DNA of 43,723 nucleotides, taken from assembly GCA_030589945.1 (NCBI GenBank), contig JAUUZN010000014.1:1-43723 (forward strand), read 5' to 3'. The notes under the pieces are model-generated. The model did not search any database. It saw only the letters and a list, made by a program, of their open reading frames with translations, and had not been told where the DNA came from. Below are positions 8,869-17,522 of this stretch, one piece after another. The position numbers and the translations under genes are program-made. The DNA comes from Gammaproteobacteria bacterium (GTDB lineage: Bacteria > Pseudomonadota > Gammaproteobacteria > Enterobacterales > GCA-2746155). The first letter of the stretch is position 1. Each line of letters starts with the position of its first letter.

Positions 8869-10530
8869 ATGGCGGACAAAAAAACACCTAAAAATAAAAA
8901 AAGCGATATTCTATTTCAAAGTAGTAGTAATATTCTTAATAACTTTCGAGGCGGAGTTATCCACGGCTCGGGTCAATCAATGGAACGCCTAAAAACAAGA
9001 CCTCTAATCGCCATTGCAAATTCCCACAGTGAGCTCACTACAGGACACGCTCATTTACGCGGTTTAGGTGAACGGGTGAAGCAGGGCATTATTGCTGCAG
9101 GCGGCGAATTTGCAGAATTTAACGTACCCGCTCCCTGTGATGGTGTGGCCATGGCACACGACGGTATGCGCTATGTCTTAGCGCAGCGTGATCTGATTGC
9201 CGATATCGTAGAAACCCACGTCCGCTCACAAGCCTTTGATGCGGTGGTATTTATTGCCGGTTGTGACAAGATAAATCCCGGAATGATGATGGCCATGGGG
9301 CGACTCGATCTGCCCTCGCTATTTTTAGCCGGTGGGCCAGGTCAGATGAACATCAGAAATGCCCCTAAATTTAACGGCAGTATCGATCATGGTGATTATT
9401 TCAAACAACCCGAAGAATTCAAACAGAGTTTCAATTGTGCAAGCTGTGGTGCCTGTGAAATTATGGGGACAGCCAATACCTTTCAATGTTTAGCCGAAGT
9501 AATGGGCATTTGTTTACCCGGGAGCGCTAATATTCCTGCATGGCACTCGGATAAATTGGCTGCAGCTCGCGCCACCGGAGAACATATTGTCCATTTGTTT
9601 AATGAAGGGATTACTGCACGCCAAATCATGACCAAAGAAGCCTTTCATAACGCACTGGTGATGAATATGGCTATTGGTGGTTCAACTAATGCGGCGCTTC
9701 ATCTTCCAGCAATTGCCCACTCAGCAGGTATTGATATGGATGTCACTGATTTTGAATCCGTTGACCACATCCCGACCCTGTTAGCCATTAGCCCCAATGG
9801 TCCTTGGGGTGTTCAGGACTTATGGGCAGCGGGCGGAATGCCTGCAGTGATGAAAGCAATGCAACAGGACTTAAATACTGATTGCATGACCGTCACTGGA
9901 CAATCCTTACAGGCCACCATAGACAATGCAAACATCACCAATGCAGATGTTATACCTAGTCGTGATAATCCACATCGCCAAGAACCGGGCATTACTGTAC
10001 TACGGGGTAATGTGGCCGTTGATGGTTGCGTCATCAAACAGGCTGGCGTAAAACCAGAATTAATGAAGACTTGCGGCCCAGCGATTTGTTTCGATAGTGA
10101 AGATGATGCCATTCATATGATTCAGGATGGAAAACTCAAAGAAGGACAGATTATTGTTCTACGCTATATGGGTCCTAAGGGCGCACCCGGCATGCCAGAA
10201 ATGCTTGGGGCAACCCTTGCACTCAAGGCTGCAGGATTAGGGGCGGCAGCGTTGATTACCGATGGTCGTTTTTCTGGAGCGACCTCAGGCCCCTGTGTTG
10301 GACACATCACACCCGAGGCTTCTGACGGTGGGTTAATTGCCTTCATTAGAGATGGCGACATGATTACCATCGATATTAAAAACCGTTCCATTCATTGTGA
10401 TGTTTCTGATGAAGAAATTACAAAGCGAAAAGTAGATTGGACTCCGACTATGAAAGAAGTCGGTTTCGGTTTTATGGATCGCTATCGAAAACATGTTAAG
10501 ACCGCATCCCAAGGTGCTATATTAGACTAA
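8869..10530 (+). CDS. IlvD-type dihydroxyacid dehydratase paralogue
   Basis: A 553-residue iron-sulfur dehydratase of the IlvD/Edd family, which removes water from a 2,3-dihydroxy acid to give a 2-oxo acid. Cluster cysteines are visible at Cys122 (AGCDKINPG) and in CASCGAC (180-186). The catalytic Ser lies in DGRFSGATSG. The first segment, TTGHAHLRGLGERV, resembles Escherichia coli IlvD (PGHVHLRDLG) and lacks the extra Cys of the [2Fe-2S] sugar-acid dehydratases, in contrast to the enzyme at 19863. It is shorter than E. coli IlvD (616 residues) and is not with other ilv genes, so a catabolic role is more likely than valine/isoleucine synthesis. AAGGAG gives a strong ribosome site, and the gene lies 24 bases before the oxidoreductase gene. 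Confidence 0.85.
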   Translation: MADKKTPKNKKSDILFQSSSNILNNFRGGVIHGSGQSMERLKTRPLIAIANSHSELTTGHAHLRGLGERVKQGIIAAGGEFAEFNVPAPCDGVAMAHDGMRYVLAQRDLIADIVETHVRSQAFDAVVFIAGCDKINPGMMMAMGRLDLPSLFLAGGPGQMNIRNAPKFNGSIDHGDYFKQPEEFKQSFNCASCGACEIMGTANTFQCLAEVMGICLPGSANIPAWHSDKLAAARATGEHIVHLFNEGITARQIMTKEAFHNALVMNMAIGGSTNAALHLPAIAHSAGIDMDVTDFESVDHIPTLLAISPNGPWGVQDLWAAGGMPAVMKAMQQDLNTDCMTVTGQSLQATIDNANITNADVIPSRDNPHRQEPGITVLRGNVAVDGCVIKQAGVKPELMKTCGPAICFDSEDDAIHMIQDGKLKEGQIIVLRYMGPKGAPGMPEMLGATLALKAAGLGAAALITDGRFSGATSGPCVGHITPEASDGGLIAFIRDGDMITIDIKNRSIHCDVSDEEITKRKVDWTPTMKEVGFGFMDRYRKHVKTASQGAILD

Positions 10531-10554
10531 TCATTTATTAGAGTTGTAGACTGT

Positions 10555-13500
10555 ATGAACGACGTTAAATTAACTGACAAATTTACCATTAATAGCGGGC
10601 GTATTTTAATATCAGGGACTCAGGCACTGATTAAATTACCGACGCTACAAAAACAACTCGATGAAAAAGCCGGTCTCAATACAGCTGGGTTTATCTCGGG
10701 TTATCGTGGCTCGCCCCTTGGGGGTTTTGACGCACAGCTGTATCATAGTCAAAAGTTATTGGATCAATACAAGATAGTTTTCCAGCCTGGTATTAATGAA
10801 GATCTCGCGGCAACAGCAGTCTGGGGTACTCAGCAACTAGACAATGTTGCAGAAGATGCCACAGTGGATGGTGTTTTTGCACTCTGGTACGGCAAAGGTC
10901 CAGGTACGGATCGCTGTGGCGACATATTTAAGCATGGCAATTTTTCGGGTAGCCACAAAAATGGTGGTGTGTTATTGGTTGCCGGTGACGATCATCCGGG
11001 GAAATCATCCACAGTCGCGAATCAATCAGAACTTGCAATGATCGCTGGCTCCATTCCTGTTGTCTACCCTGCAAATGTTGAAGAATTTTTTGAGTTTGGT
11101 CTGTTCGGATGGGCTCTCTCTCGGTACACGGGTCTTTGGTGTGGTTTTAAATCGATTAATGAAACCGTAGAACAAACGGCTACCGTTGATATTAATATCG
11201 ATAACTTTAACTTTGTGATACCAGAAAATATTGCCACTCCTGAGCGCAGCGTTCACTACAAGTCTCGTGCCTATGCTCCCATGCTCGATGAGGTAGAGGT
11301 AGCTCGTTTCAAATTGCCCATGGCACAGGCCTTTGCCAGAGCCAACAATATCAATAAAAATCCCATCGTTGCGACTCATAAAAAACTTGGCATCGTCACC
11401 GCTGGAAAGTCCTACATGGATCTATTAAGCGCCCTAGAACTATTAGGCTTGTCACATTCAGACGCAGAAAACATGGGACTGAGCGTCTACAAGGTTGGCA
11501 TGATTTTTCCTCTAGAAGAGCAAGGCTTTACAGAGTTTGCAATGGGCCATTCTCAACTCTTCTTTATTGAAGAAAAACGAGCCGTTATGGAAGCTCAGGC
11601 CGCCTCTATTCTGTTTAACAAAGAGGGACACCCCAGTCTAGTCGGAAAACAAGATCTCGAAGGCAATCAACTGTTACCCGGTGATGTACAGCTTGAACCC
11701 CTGTCATTGGCACTTTCATTGGTTGATCGTTTTTCTGAACTAGCCATGTTGACTGATGAGATTGAGGCTAGGGCTGAGGAATTACAGATTGCCAGCGGTC
11801 AGGTTCCCACTAGCAATCCCGCTACCGCTCGCTCACCCTACTTCTGCTCAGGATGTCCACACAACCGCTCGACCAAAGTACCGGAAGGTAGTAAGGCAAT
11901 GTCGGGAATCGGCTGTCACGCAATGGCAGTCTGGACAAATCCCAGCACATTATCTGCGACCCATATGGGTGGTGAAGGTGCTAATTGGTATGGTTTGTCT
12001 CACTTCACAAAAACCAAACACATGTTCCAAAATCTAGGTGATGGCACCTATTATCACTCCGGCCTCTTAGCAATACGAGGAGCCGTGGCAAGTGGTGTAA
12101 ATATTACCTATAAAATTCTCTATAACGATGCCGTTGCAATGACCGGTGGTCAGCCACACGATGGGCCAAACACGGTTTCTTCAATTGCCAGACAGACTTT
12201 GGCCGAAGGTGCAAAAAAAGTCGTTATTGTCAGTGATAATCCAGATATTCACAGAGCAGATTCAACGATTTCGGCTGAAATTGAGATTAAAGATCGTAGC
12301 TTAATGGATCAGGTACAACTCGAATTTCGTGAGATAGCAGGCACCACCATCATCATTTACGAGCAAACCTGCGCCACTGAAAAACGTCGCAGACGCAAAC
12401 GTGGTTTGATGGAGGATATTAAAAAACGTTCTTTCATCAACACCGAGGTCTGTGAAGGCTGTGGTGACTGCTCAGTAAAATCAACCTGCATTAGTATCTT
12501 ACCCGACGAGACTGAACTGGGTAGAAAGCGTAAAATTGACCAATCTAACTGTAACAAGGACTTTACCTGTACTGAAGGATTCTGCCCTTCTTTTGTGACC
12601 GTCTACGGCGGAGGTCCGCGCAAACCTACAGGTATTAGCATCAATGAAGTTCTTTTCGTTGGCTTAACAGAACCCGTCATTGAGCCGCTCAATAAAGCAT
12701 ATAATATCATGGTGACAGGCATTGGTGGCACTGGGGTTATTACCATTGGAGCCATCTTGTCGATGGCGGCTCACATGGAAGGTCGTTCTGCATCTGTATA
12801 CGATATGACCGGACTCGCCCAAAAGGGTGGTGGCGTATATAGTCACTTGAAAATCGCCAACAAAGATTCTGACATACACGCTCAGCGCATTGGCAAGGCT
12901 GAAACGAATCTATTAATTGGTTGTGATTTATTAGCCACAACCGGATTAGATTCGATTCAAAGTATTAATAAACAAAGTACCATTATTTTAGCGAACAGCA
13001 ATGTTAATCCATCGGTACAGTTTCAATTTGTTCCAGATGTAGATTTTAATACCAAGCTTGCTGAGGATAGCTTAAGGGATGCTTCCAGTGGTTCAAACTT
13101 CACAAGCATTAGTGCCACAGCACTTGCATTAAACCTCTTGGGCGATTCCATTGCTACCAACATGATCATGGTCGGTTTTGCATTTCAAAAGGGCATAATT
13201 CCTGTCAGCGCAACTGCGATTTTAAAAGCCATTGAGTTGAATGGAATCAGAGTCCAATTTAATAAAAACGCCTTCAATCTTGGACGCCTGACCGCTGACA
13301 GTCCAAAGAAAATTGATGCACTATTGGCACAATTGAACAATGTAACTGAAACGTTTAAACCTCTGGATGATGTCAAAGAAATTAAAGAGCACCGCATGAG
13401 ACTTCTCACCGATTATCAAGATGAAGCCTATGCAAGTCGATACAGCAAATTCATTGATGAAGTGATCAGTGCTGATGTAAAAGAAAATGGAGAACTTAGT

Positions 13501-14022
13501 CAATCGGTCGCTCGCAGTTTTGCAAAACTGATGGCTTATAAGGACGAATATGAAGTGGCTCGTCTGTATACGGATGGTCGCTTTATCAATAAACTTCAGA
13601 CTCAGTTTGAAGGGGATATTACGGTCAAGTTTAACTTGGCGCCGCCGTTATTTTCCAGACGCGATCCCGTGACGGGCCATTTACTGAAGAAAGAGTTTGG
13701 TTCTTGGATGATGGGAGCTTTTCGCTTGTTAGCTAAATTTAAAGGATTACGGGGTACAGCCTTTGACATCTTTGGCTACACCGATGAACGTAAGATGGAA
13801 CGTCGGTTAATTAATGACTATGAAGCTATGATTCGAACACTCTTGCCCAAGTTGAACGAGACGAATTATCAAATCGCGAATGAATTAGCCGAATCAACAA
13901 ACAAAATACGTGGCTACGGTCACGTTAAAGAAAAGAATGTTCAGCAAACCCAAATCCTTTGGGATTCTCTTTTACAAAAATTTAATAATCCTGAGAAAGT
14001 GATTGCTAAACAGTTGGTGTAA
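10555..14022 (+). CDS. Fused indolepyruvate-type 2-oxoacid:ferredoxin oxidoreductase
   Basis: A 1155-residue single-chain enzyme that oxidatively decarboxylates a 2-oxo acid to an acyl-CoA, passing electrons to ferredoxin. Visible parts: an N-terminal pyrimidine-binding domain (SGYRGSPLGGFD), a Cys-rich CSGCPHN near residue 430, the thiamine diphosphate motif starting GDGTYYHSG near residue 493 and ending YND, iron-sulfur cysteines (VCEGCGDC, then CNKDFTC, about 633-682), a gamma domain with GIGGTGVITIG near 722, and a long C-terminal tail. The length and fusion match the proteobacterial IorAB-like proteins known to act on aromatic and branched 2-oxo acids. It lies between the dehydratase (24 bases upstream) and an SDR gene (3 bases downstream), so it is the likely consumer of the dehydratase product. 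No ferredoxin gene is nearby. Confidence 0.92.
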   Translation: MNDVKLTDKFTINSGRILISGTQALIKLPTLQKQLDEKAGLNTAGFISGYRGSPLGGFDAQLYHSQKLLDQYKIVFQPGINEDLAATAVWGTQQLDNVAEDATVDGVFALWYGKGPGTDRCGDIFKHGNFSGSHKNGGVLLVAGDDHPGKSSTVANQSELAMIAGSIPVVYPANVEEFFEFGLFGWALSRYTGLWCGFKSINETVEQTATVDINIDNFNFVIPENIATPERSVHYKSRAYAPMLDEVEVARFKLPMAQAFARANNINKNPIVATHKKLGIVTAGKSYMDLLSALELLGLSHSDAENMGLSVYKVGMIFPLEEQGFTEFAMGHSQLFFIEEKRAVMEAQAASILFNKEGHPSLVGKQDLEGNQLLPGDVQLEPLSLALSLVDRFSELAMLTDEIEARAEELQIASGQVPTSNPATARSPYFCSGCPHNRSTKVPEGSKAMSGIGCHAMAVWTNPSTLSATHMGGEGANWYGLSHFTKTKHMFQNLGDGTYYHSGLLAIRGAVASGVNITYKILYNDAVAMTGGQPHDGPNTVSSIARQTLAEGAKKVVIVSDNPDIHRADSTISAEIEIKDRSLMDQVQLEFREIAGTTIIIYEQTCATEKRRRRKRGLMEDIKKRSFINTEVCEGCGDCSVKSTCISILPDETELGRKRKIDQSNCNKDFTCTEGFCPSFVTVYGGGPRKPTGISINEVLFVGLTEPVIEPLNKAYNIMVTGIGGTGVITIGAILSMAAHMEGRSASVYDMTGLAQKGGGVYSHLKIANKDSDIHAQRIGKAETNLLIGCDLLATTGLDSIQSINKQSTIILANSNVNPSVQFQFVPDVDFNTKLAEDSLRDASSGSNFTSISATALALNLLGDSIATNMIMVGFAFQKGIIPVSATAILKAIELNGIRVQFNKNAFNLGRLTADSPKKIDALLAQLNNVTETFKPLDDVKEIKEHRMRLLTDYQDEAYASRYSKFIDEVISADVKENGELSQSVARSFAKLMAYKDEYEVARLYTDGRFINKLQTQFEGDITVKFNLAPPLFSRRDPVTGHLLKKEFGSWMMGAFRLLAKFKGLRGTAFDIFGYTDERKMERRLINDYEAMIRTLLPKLNETNYQIANELAESTNKIRGYGHVKEKNVQQTQILWDSLLQKFNNPEKVIAKQLV

Positions 14023-14025
14023 CGT

Positions 14026-14904
14026 ATGTCCTTGAATAGTTATCAATCGGTATTTCGAGAATCCTTATTTAAAGATAAGGTCATTGTAGTCACCGGCGGT
14101 GGTAGTGGTATTGGCCGCTGTACCGCGCACGAACTTGCCAGTCTTGGTGCAACCCTGGTTCTAATTGGTCGCAGTATTGAAAAAGTTAAAAATGTAGCAG
14201 CCGAAATCATCTCCGATGGCGGTTCTGCTGATTATTTTGCCTGTGATATTCGTGAAGAAACCAATGTACAAAACACCATTGCTGAAATACTAAAATTACA
14301 TCCGGTCATCCATGGTCTAGTCAACAATGCCGGTGGCCAGTTCCCTTCTCCATTGACTGGTATCAACCAAAAAGGTTGGGAAACCGTAGTTCGTACCAAT
14401 CTGACCGGCGGTTTTTTAATGGCTAAGGAAATATATCTCAAATGTATGATTGATCATGGCGGTTCAATCGTTAACATCGTCGCCGATATGTGGGGTGGTA
14501 TGCCGGGTATGGGACATTCTGGTGCAGCGAGGGCGGGTATGGTCAATTTTACACAAACTGCCGCTGTAGAATGGGCTCATTCTGGTGTTCGTGTTAATGC
14601 TATCGCCCCAGGGTGGATTGCATCCAGTGGCATGGACAGCTACCCAGAATCTTTAGAGCCCTGGCTGCTAAAACTAGCCGATGCAGTACCTCTAAAAAGA
14701 ATGGGTACTGAATCTGAAATTAGTTCAGCCATCTGTTTTCTGTTAAGTGATGGAGCTAATTTTATTAGCGGAGACTGTCTAAGAATTGATGGAGCGGCCT
14801 CACAGGGAGGTAGAATGGTTGACTTGGTGAGCGCTAAAAACAATCAACCCTATGATGGCTTTCATCGTTCAGTGATACCTAAAATTTTTCAAAAGAAAGA
14901 ATAA
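14026..14904 (+). CDS. PECR-like short-chain dehydrogenase/reductase (putative enoyl-CoA reductase)
   Basis: A 292-residue SDR protein. The cofactor motif TGGGSGIG is at residues 23-30, and NNAG is near 103. The usual catalytic YxxxK is replaced by SGAAR within GHSGAARAGM, followed by AVEWAHSGVRVNAIAPG. This is the pattern of the peroxisomal trans-2-enoyl-CoA reductase (PECR) and 2,4-dienoyl-CoA reductase branch, which act on acyl-CoA double bonds with NADPH. It begins 3 bases after the oxidoreductase stop and has no clear ribosome site of its own, suggesting coupled translation. In context it may reduce an unsaturated acyl-CoA made by the preceding enzyme. A 3-oxoacyl or sugar-type SDR role is less likely given the altered active site. 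Confidence 0.8.
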   Translation: MSLNSYQSVFRESLFKDKVIVVTGGGSGIGRCTAHELASLGATLVLIGRSIEKVKNVAAEIISDGGSADYFACDIREETNVQNTIAEILKLHPVIHGLVNNAGGQFPSPLTGINQKGWETVVRTNLTGGFLMAKEIYLKCMIDHGGSIVNIVADMWGGMPGMGHSGAARAGMVNFTQTAAVEWAHSGVRVNAIAPGWIASSGMDSYPESLEPWLLKLADAVPLKRMGTESEISSAICFLLSDGANFISGDCLRIDGAASQGGRMVDLVSAKNNQPYDGFHRSVIPKIFQKKE

Positions 14905-14913
14905 GGAAAAACC

Positions 14914-15627
14914 TTGGAATTTAAACAGCAGAATATTACACTCACCTGCCCTGAACAACAGATCATTGAGCAGTACTTAGAACTCGACAACAAGAAAATC
15001 ATAGAGCTAGGCTGCGGAAAAGCGGATATCACCAGACTCATTGCCACAACGGGTAAAAATCGTAGAATTATCGCAACCGAAGTTGATGAGCAGCAACATG
15101 CTCTAAATTTAAAATTAGATGATTTACCCAATGTCCAGTTTGAACTCGCAGGAGCACAAAATATTCCCGCGAAAAGCAACAGTATTGATCAAATTTTTAT
15201 GTTCAAATCACTGCATCATGTTCCTGAAAAACTGATGGATACAGCCCTCAATGAAATTACGCGAGTCCTTAAACCGGGTGGTGGTTTGTATGTCTCAGAA
15301 CCGCTATTTCAAGGTGATTTCAATGAAGTGCTGCGTTTATTTCATGATGAAGAAAAAGTACGTAAGGCCGCCTACGCAACATTGCAAAGAACGATAGCGA
15401 ATGGCAGTTTAGAATTTCAGCAGCAACTATTTTTCAATATTCCCGCGGCCCTTACAAGCTTTGATCTCTTTGAACAACAGGTCATTAATGTCACTCACTC
15501 GGATCATCAATTGTCATCCAACATACTGGCACAGATTCGAGAAAAGTATCAGGCTGTGACGAGCGAGCACGGCGGACAATTTGAGGTTCCAATACGAGTT
15601 GATATGTTGAAGAAACCTACAGTCTGA
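14914..15627 (+). CDS. Class I SAM-dependent methyltransferase, UbiE-like
   Basis: A 237-residue protein starting with TTG at 14914, with AAGGA seven bases upstream; no better ATG is in frame nearby. Motif I is IIELGCGKAD (about residues 28-37), an acidic IATEVDE ends the second strand, and SLHHVPEKLM with VLKPGG mark the methyltransferase_11 fold. It would transfer a methyl group from S-adenosylmethionine to a small molecule. It is the last gene of the seven-gene train, 9 bases after the SDR gene, and its stop abuts the stop of the convergent gene with no base between. The substrate is unknown, and its link to the catabolic enzymes is puzzling. Confidence 0.82.
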   Translation: MEFKQQNITLTCPEQQIIEQYLELDNKKIIELGCGKADITRLIATTGKNRRIIATEVDEQQHALNLKLDDLPNVQFELAGAQNIPAKSNSIDQIFMFKSLHHVPEKLMDTALNEITRVLKPGGGLYVSEPLFQGDFNEVLRLFHDEEKVRKAAYATLQRTIANGSLEFQQQLFFNIPAALTSFDLFEQQVINVTHSDHQLSSNILAQIREKYQAVTSEHGGQFEVPIRVDMLKKPTV

Positions 15628-16470
15628 TTAGTCAGGCAGGGCAATGGCTATTGTGGCTATATAGAGACTGTTTTTTAATCCCTTTTGTCTCTGTTGTTGA
15701 GATGATTTCCAATTATCATCATTGTATAGGTCTATCATCGCCTGTTTAGATGGGAAGCGAGTAAGCACAAAATGATCCCATTGTTGTTCACTCAATACTG
15801 GTAATTCTGTATCAACAGACAACTCAACCGAAGCGCCAACATTAGACAGAAACTCGCTCACTTCTTCGGTTTCCATTTGGTACAAACATCGTCCATCATC
15901 TGTAAATTGTAGTAACTCAGCCACATAGATTTCACCAGGATTTACTTCGATGCCTTTACGACTATTATCGAACTCTTTGATGCTATGCGATGCTTTATAA
16001 AGATTCTGATTATCGATGAGGGGATATAATAATCGTCGCGAGGTTCCAGCAGAACGATAGGGTAATGCGAGTTGATATTGTGGACTTTGCTGCATGCTCA
16101 AGTATGAATCACGTCTGTGGTAAACCGGTATCACAATGCCATCCCAGTGCTCATCAAAACCAAGCTCTGTGGGTAAATCGACAAGCACCTGACCGTAATA
16201 TCCAATAAAACTTCTAACCTTAGCAACTTCAGGCTTAGCCTGCTCTGCGTAGAGCGAATAAATGGTTGAGTCACCTCTGGGTCGAAACCGTAAAAAATTG
16301 AGCATTAGAATAGGTGTCTCGTCCTGCTGATCTGACAATTGTTCCAATGATTCCTGAGTTGGATTAGCTCTCAATAGGCAGCCTTCAAAGGAAGTTGCTT
16401 CACCCTGAGGTGATAGACCGGGTGCCAGAGCCACGTTTGATTTTTTAAATAAAGTTGAGCTGTAACCCAT
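15628..16470 (-). CDS. Tandem DUF1330-like (dimeric alpha-beta barrel) protein
   Basis: A 280-residue soluble protein that seems to hold two copies of a ferredoxin-like alpha-beta barrel unit. The first, about residues 50-145, shows the DUF1330 features PILMLNFLRF, a tyrosine-rich SLYAEQAKPEV helix and a WDGIVIPVYHRRDSYLSM strand-helix. The second, about 180-278, repeats the pattern in weaker form (IYVAELLQF, then WDHFVLTRFPSKQAMIDLY). Natural fusion of the two subunits of a normally dimeric fold is my reading. No catalytic residue can be assigned. GAGGT five bases before the ATG supports this start. It is the second gene of a two-gene unit with the HAD protein, 17 bases apart. Confidence 0.65.
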   Translation of the reverse strand: MGYSSTLFKKSNVALAPGLSPQGEATSFEGCLLRANPTQESLEQLSDQQDETPILMLNFLRFRPRGDSTIYSLYAEQAKPEVAKVRSFIGYYGQVLVDLPTELGFDEHWDGIVIPVYHRRDSYLSMQQSPQYQLALPYRSAGTSRRLLYPLIDNQNLYKASHSIKEFDNSRKGIEVNPGEIYVAELLQFTDDGRCLYQMETEEVSEFLSNVGASVELSVDTELPVLSEQQWDHFVLTRFPSKQAMIDLYNDDNWKSSQQQRQKGLKNSLYIATIAIALPD

Positions 16471-16487
16471 TGCGACCTCAATAGTTT

Positions 16488-17243
16488 CTATCGGTGTAAA
16501 TCTCGTTTTAGTTCGTTGGCGAGTTGCACAAAATCATTTTCATCATAATCATAAAGGTTGGGTTTAGGTTCCTGTGTAACTCCCTCACCATATTCTTGCA
16601 AGCGATTGATATAGGCGGTTCTAAAACCAACTTCTGCGGCCGCATCAAGATCCTTTGCGTGACAGGCAACCATCATTATTTCTGAAGGGTCAAGACAGAG
16701 TAAGTCAGCTGCATCTAAATAAATAGATAATTGAGGCTTCACCTTATTAAAAAAATCTGCCGATATAATGCCATCCCAAGGCAAAGCATTTCTTTTTGCA
16801 ATATCGAGCAAGCAGCGATAGTCACCATTTGAAAATGGCATGATCATAAAATCCTGCTTCATTAATTCGAGACCCGCCACAGCATCGGACCATGCATCTA
16901 AACGATTCCAAGCCAAATTAAAATGTTCAATTTGTTCATCTGTTAACCCAGTAATTGAGTATTCATCGAGTAACTCAATCAATTTTTCACCATGCATTTC
17001 AGCGGTTGGTATACAGTCCATTTCACCGGCTGCAATTTTAAGTAGATTGGCGATATAACCTTCTTTGCGCCAACGCAATACGAATTCAGACCAATCAACG
17101 CTAATTCCCATTTTATCAGAAATCTGTTGACCTTCCCTACAGACTGAACCATGCCAGTCGACCACTGTTCCAAAAACATCAAAACAAAGTACTTTAACGC
17201 TTTTAATAACAGCCGTTTTATATTCAGCCCTGTATTCTTCCAT
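16488..17243 (-). CDS. Haloacid dehalogenase type II-like HAD hydrolase
   Basis: A 251-residue HAD hydrolase from the ATG at 17243. Nucleophile Asp22 sits in FDVFGTVVDW, motif II is FSNGD (Ser138-Asn139), motif III Lys169 (KVKP) and motif IV Asp198 (ACHAKD). These are the standard positions of the L-2-haloacid dehalogenase-like group, with the WR motif (59-60) also conserved. In proven dehalogenases the motif IV region reads SSNAWD; here it is ACHAKD, so the true substrate may be another small acid or phosphate. It is a divergent paralogue of the protein at 5578, with key residues at matching positions. An ATG 30 bases upstream (17273) is an alternative start. It is transcribed divergently from the Crp/Fnr-type regulator. 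Confidence 0.83.
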   Translation of the reverse strand: MEEYRAEYKTAVIKSVKVLCFDVFGTVVDWHGSVCREGQQISDKMGISVDWSEFVLRWRKEGYIANLLKIAAGEMDCIPTAEMHGEKLIELLDEYSITGLTDEQIEHFNLAWNRLDAWSDAVAGLELMKQDFMIMPFSNGDYRCLLDIAKRNALPWDGIISADFFNKVKPQLSIYLDAADLLCLDPSEIMMVACHAKDLDAAAEVGFRTAYINRLQEYGEGVTQEPKPNLYDYDENDFVQLANELKRDLHR

Positions 17244-17411
17244 CAAAATGCTCTCATAAAGATAATGAATCATTCTAGAACAATAAAGCCTATAAAATGT
17301 GCAACCATTCTTACATTCTACAAAATTATTTAAATGAAAAAAATTACTTCTTCACTCAATTAGCGGATATCGAAAGTTCAATCTGACAAAATCAAAGTTT
17401 TATTATCATTA

Positions 17412-17426
17412 TTGATGTAGAATCAA
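17412..17426. promoter_or_regulatory. Inverted repeat TTGAT-N5-ATCAA, Crp/Fnr-type site candidate
   Basis: Perfect five-base arms TTGAT (17412-17416) and ATCAA (17422-17426) lie between the HAD gene and the regulator gene. The FNR consensus has the same arms with a four-base spacer. It may be a target of the adjacent regulator. Confidence 0.4.
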
Positions 17427-17439
17427 ACGGGATTACATA

Positions 17440-17466
17440 TTGACAGTTGATAATTCTGATTAATCA
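17440..17466 (+). promoter_or_regulatory. Possible promoter of the Crp/Fnr-type gene with internal palindrome
   Basis: TTGACA, a perfect -35, is at 17440-17445, but no good -10 follows at 16-18 bases. A 10-base palindrome TGATTAATCA sits at 17457-17466. Activator-dependent transcription or autoregulation could explain the weak -10. Confidence 0.3.
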
Positions 17467-17522
17467 TTATTCAGACATTTAGAATTGCTATCAAAACTCG
17501 GTTAAATTGAGATAAATTATAC

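Noticed and set aside
5578..15627. A gluconate (Entner-Doudoroff) operon, suggested by the GntP permease and Edd/IlvD family
   Set aside because: No gluconate kinase, KDPG aldolase or gnt-type repressor is present, and the dehydratase is nearer IlvD than Edd.
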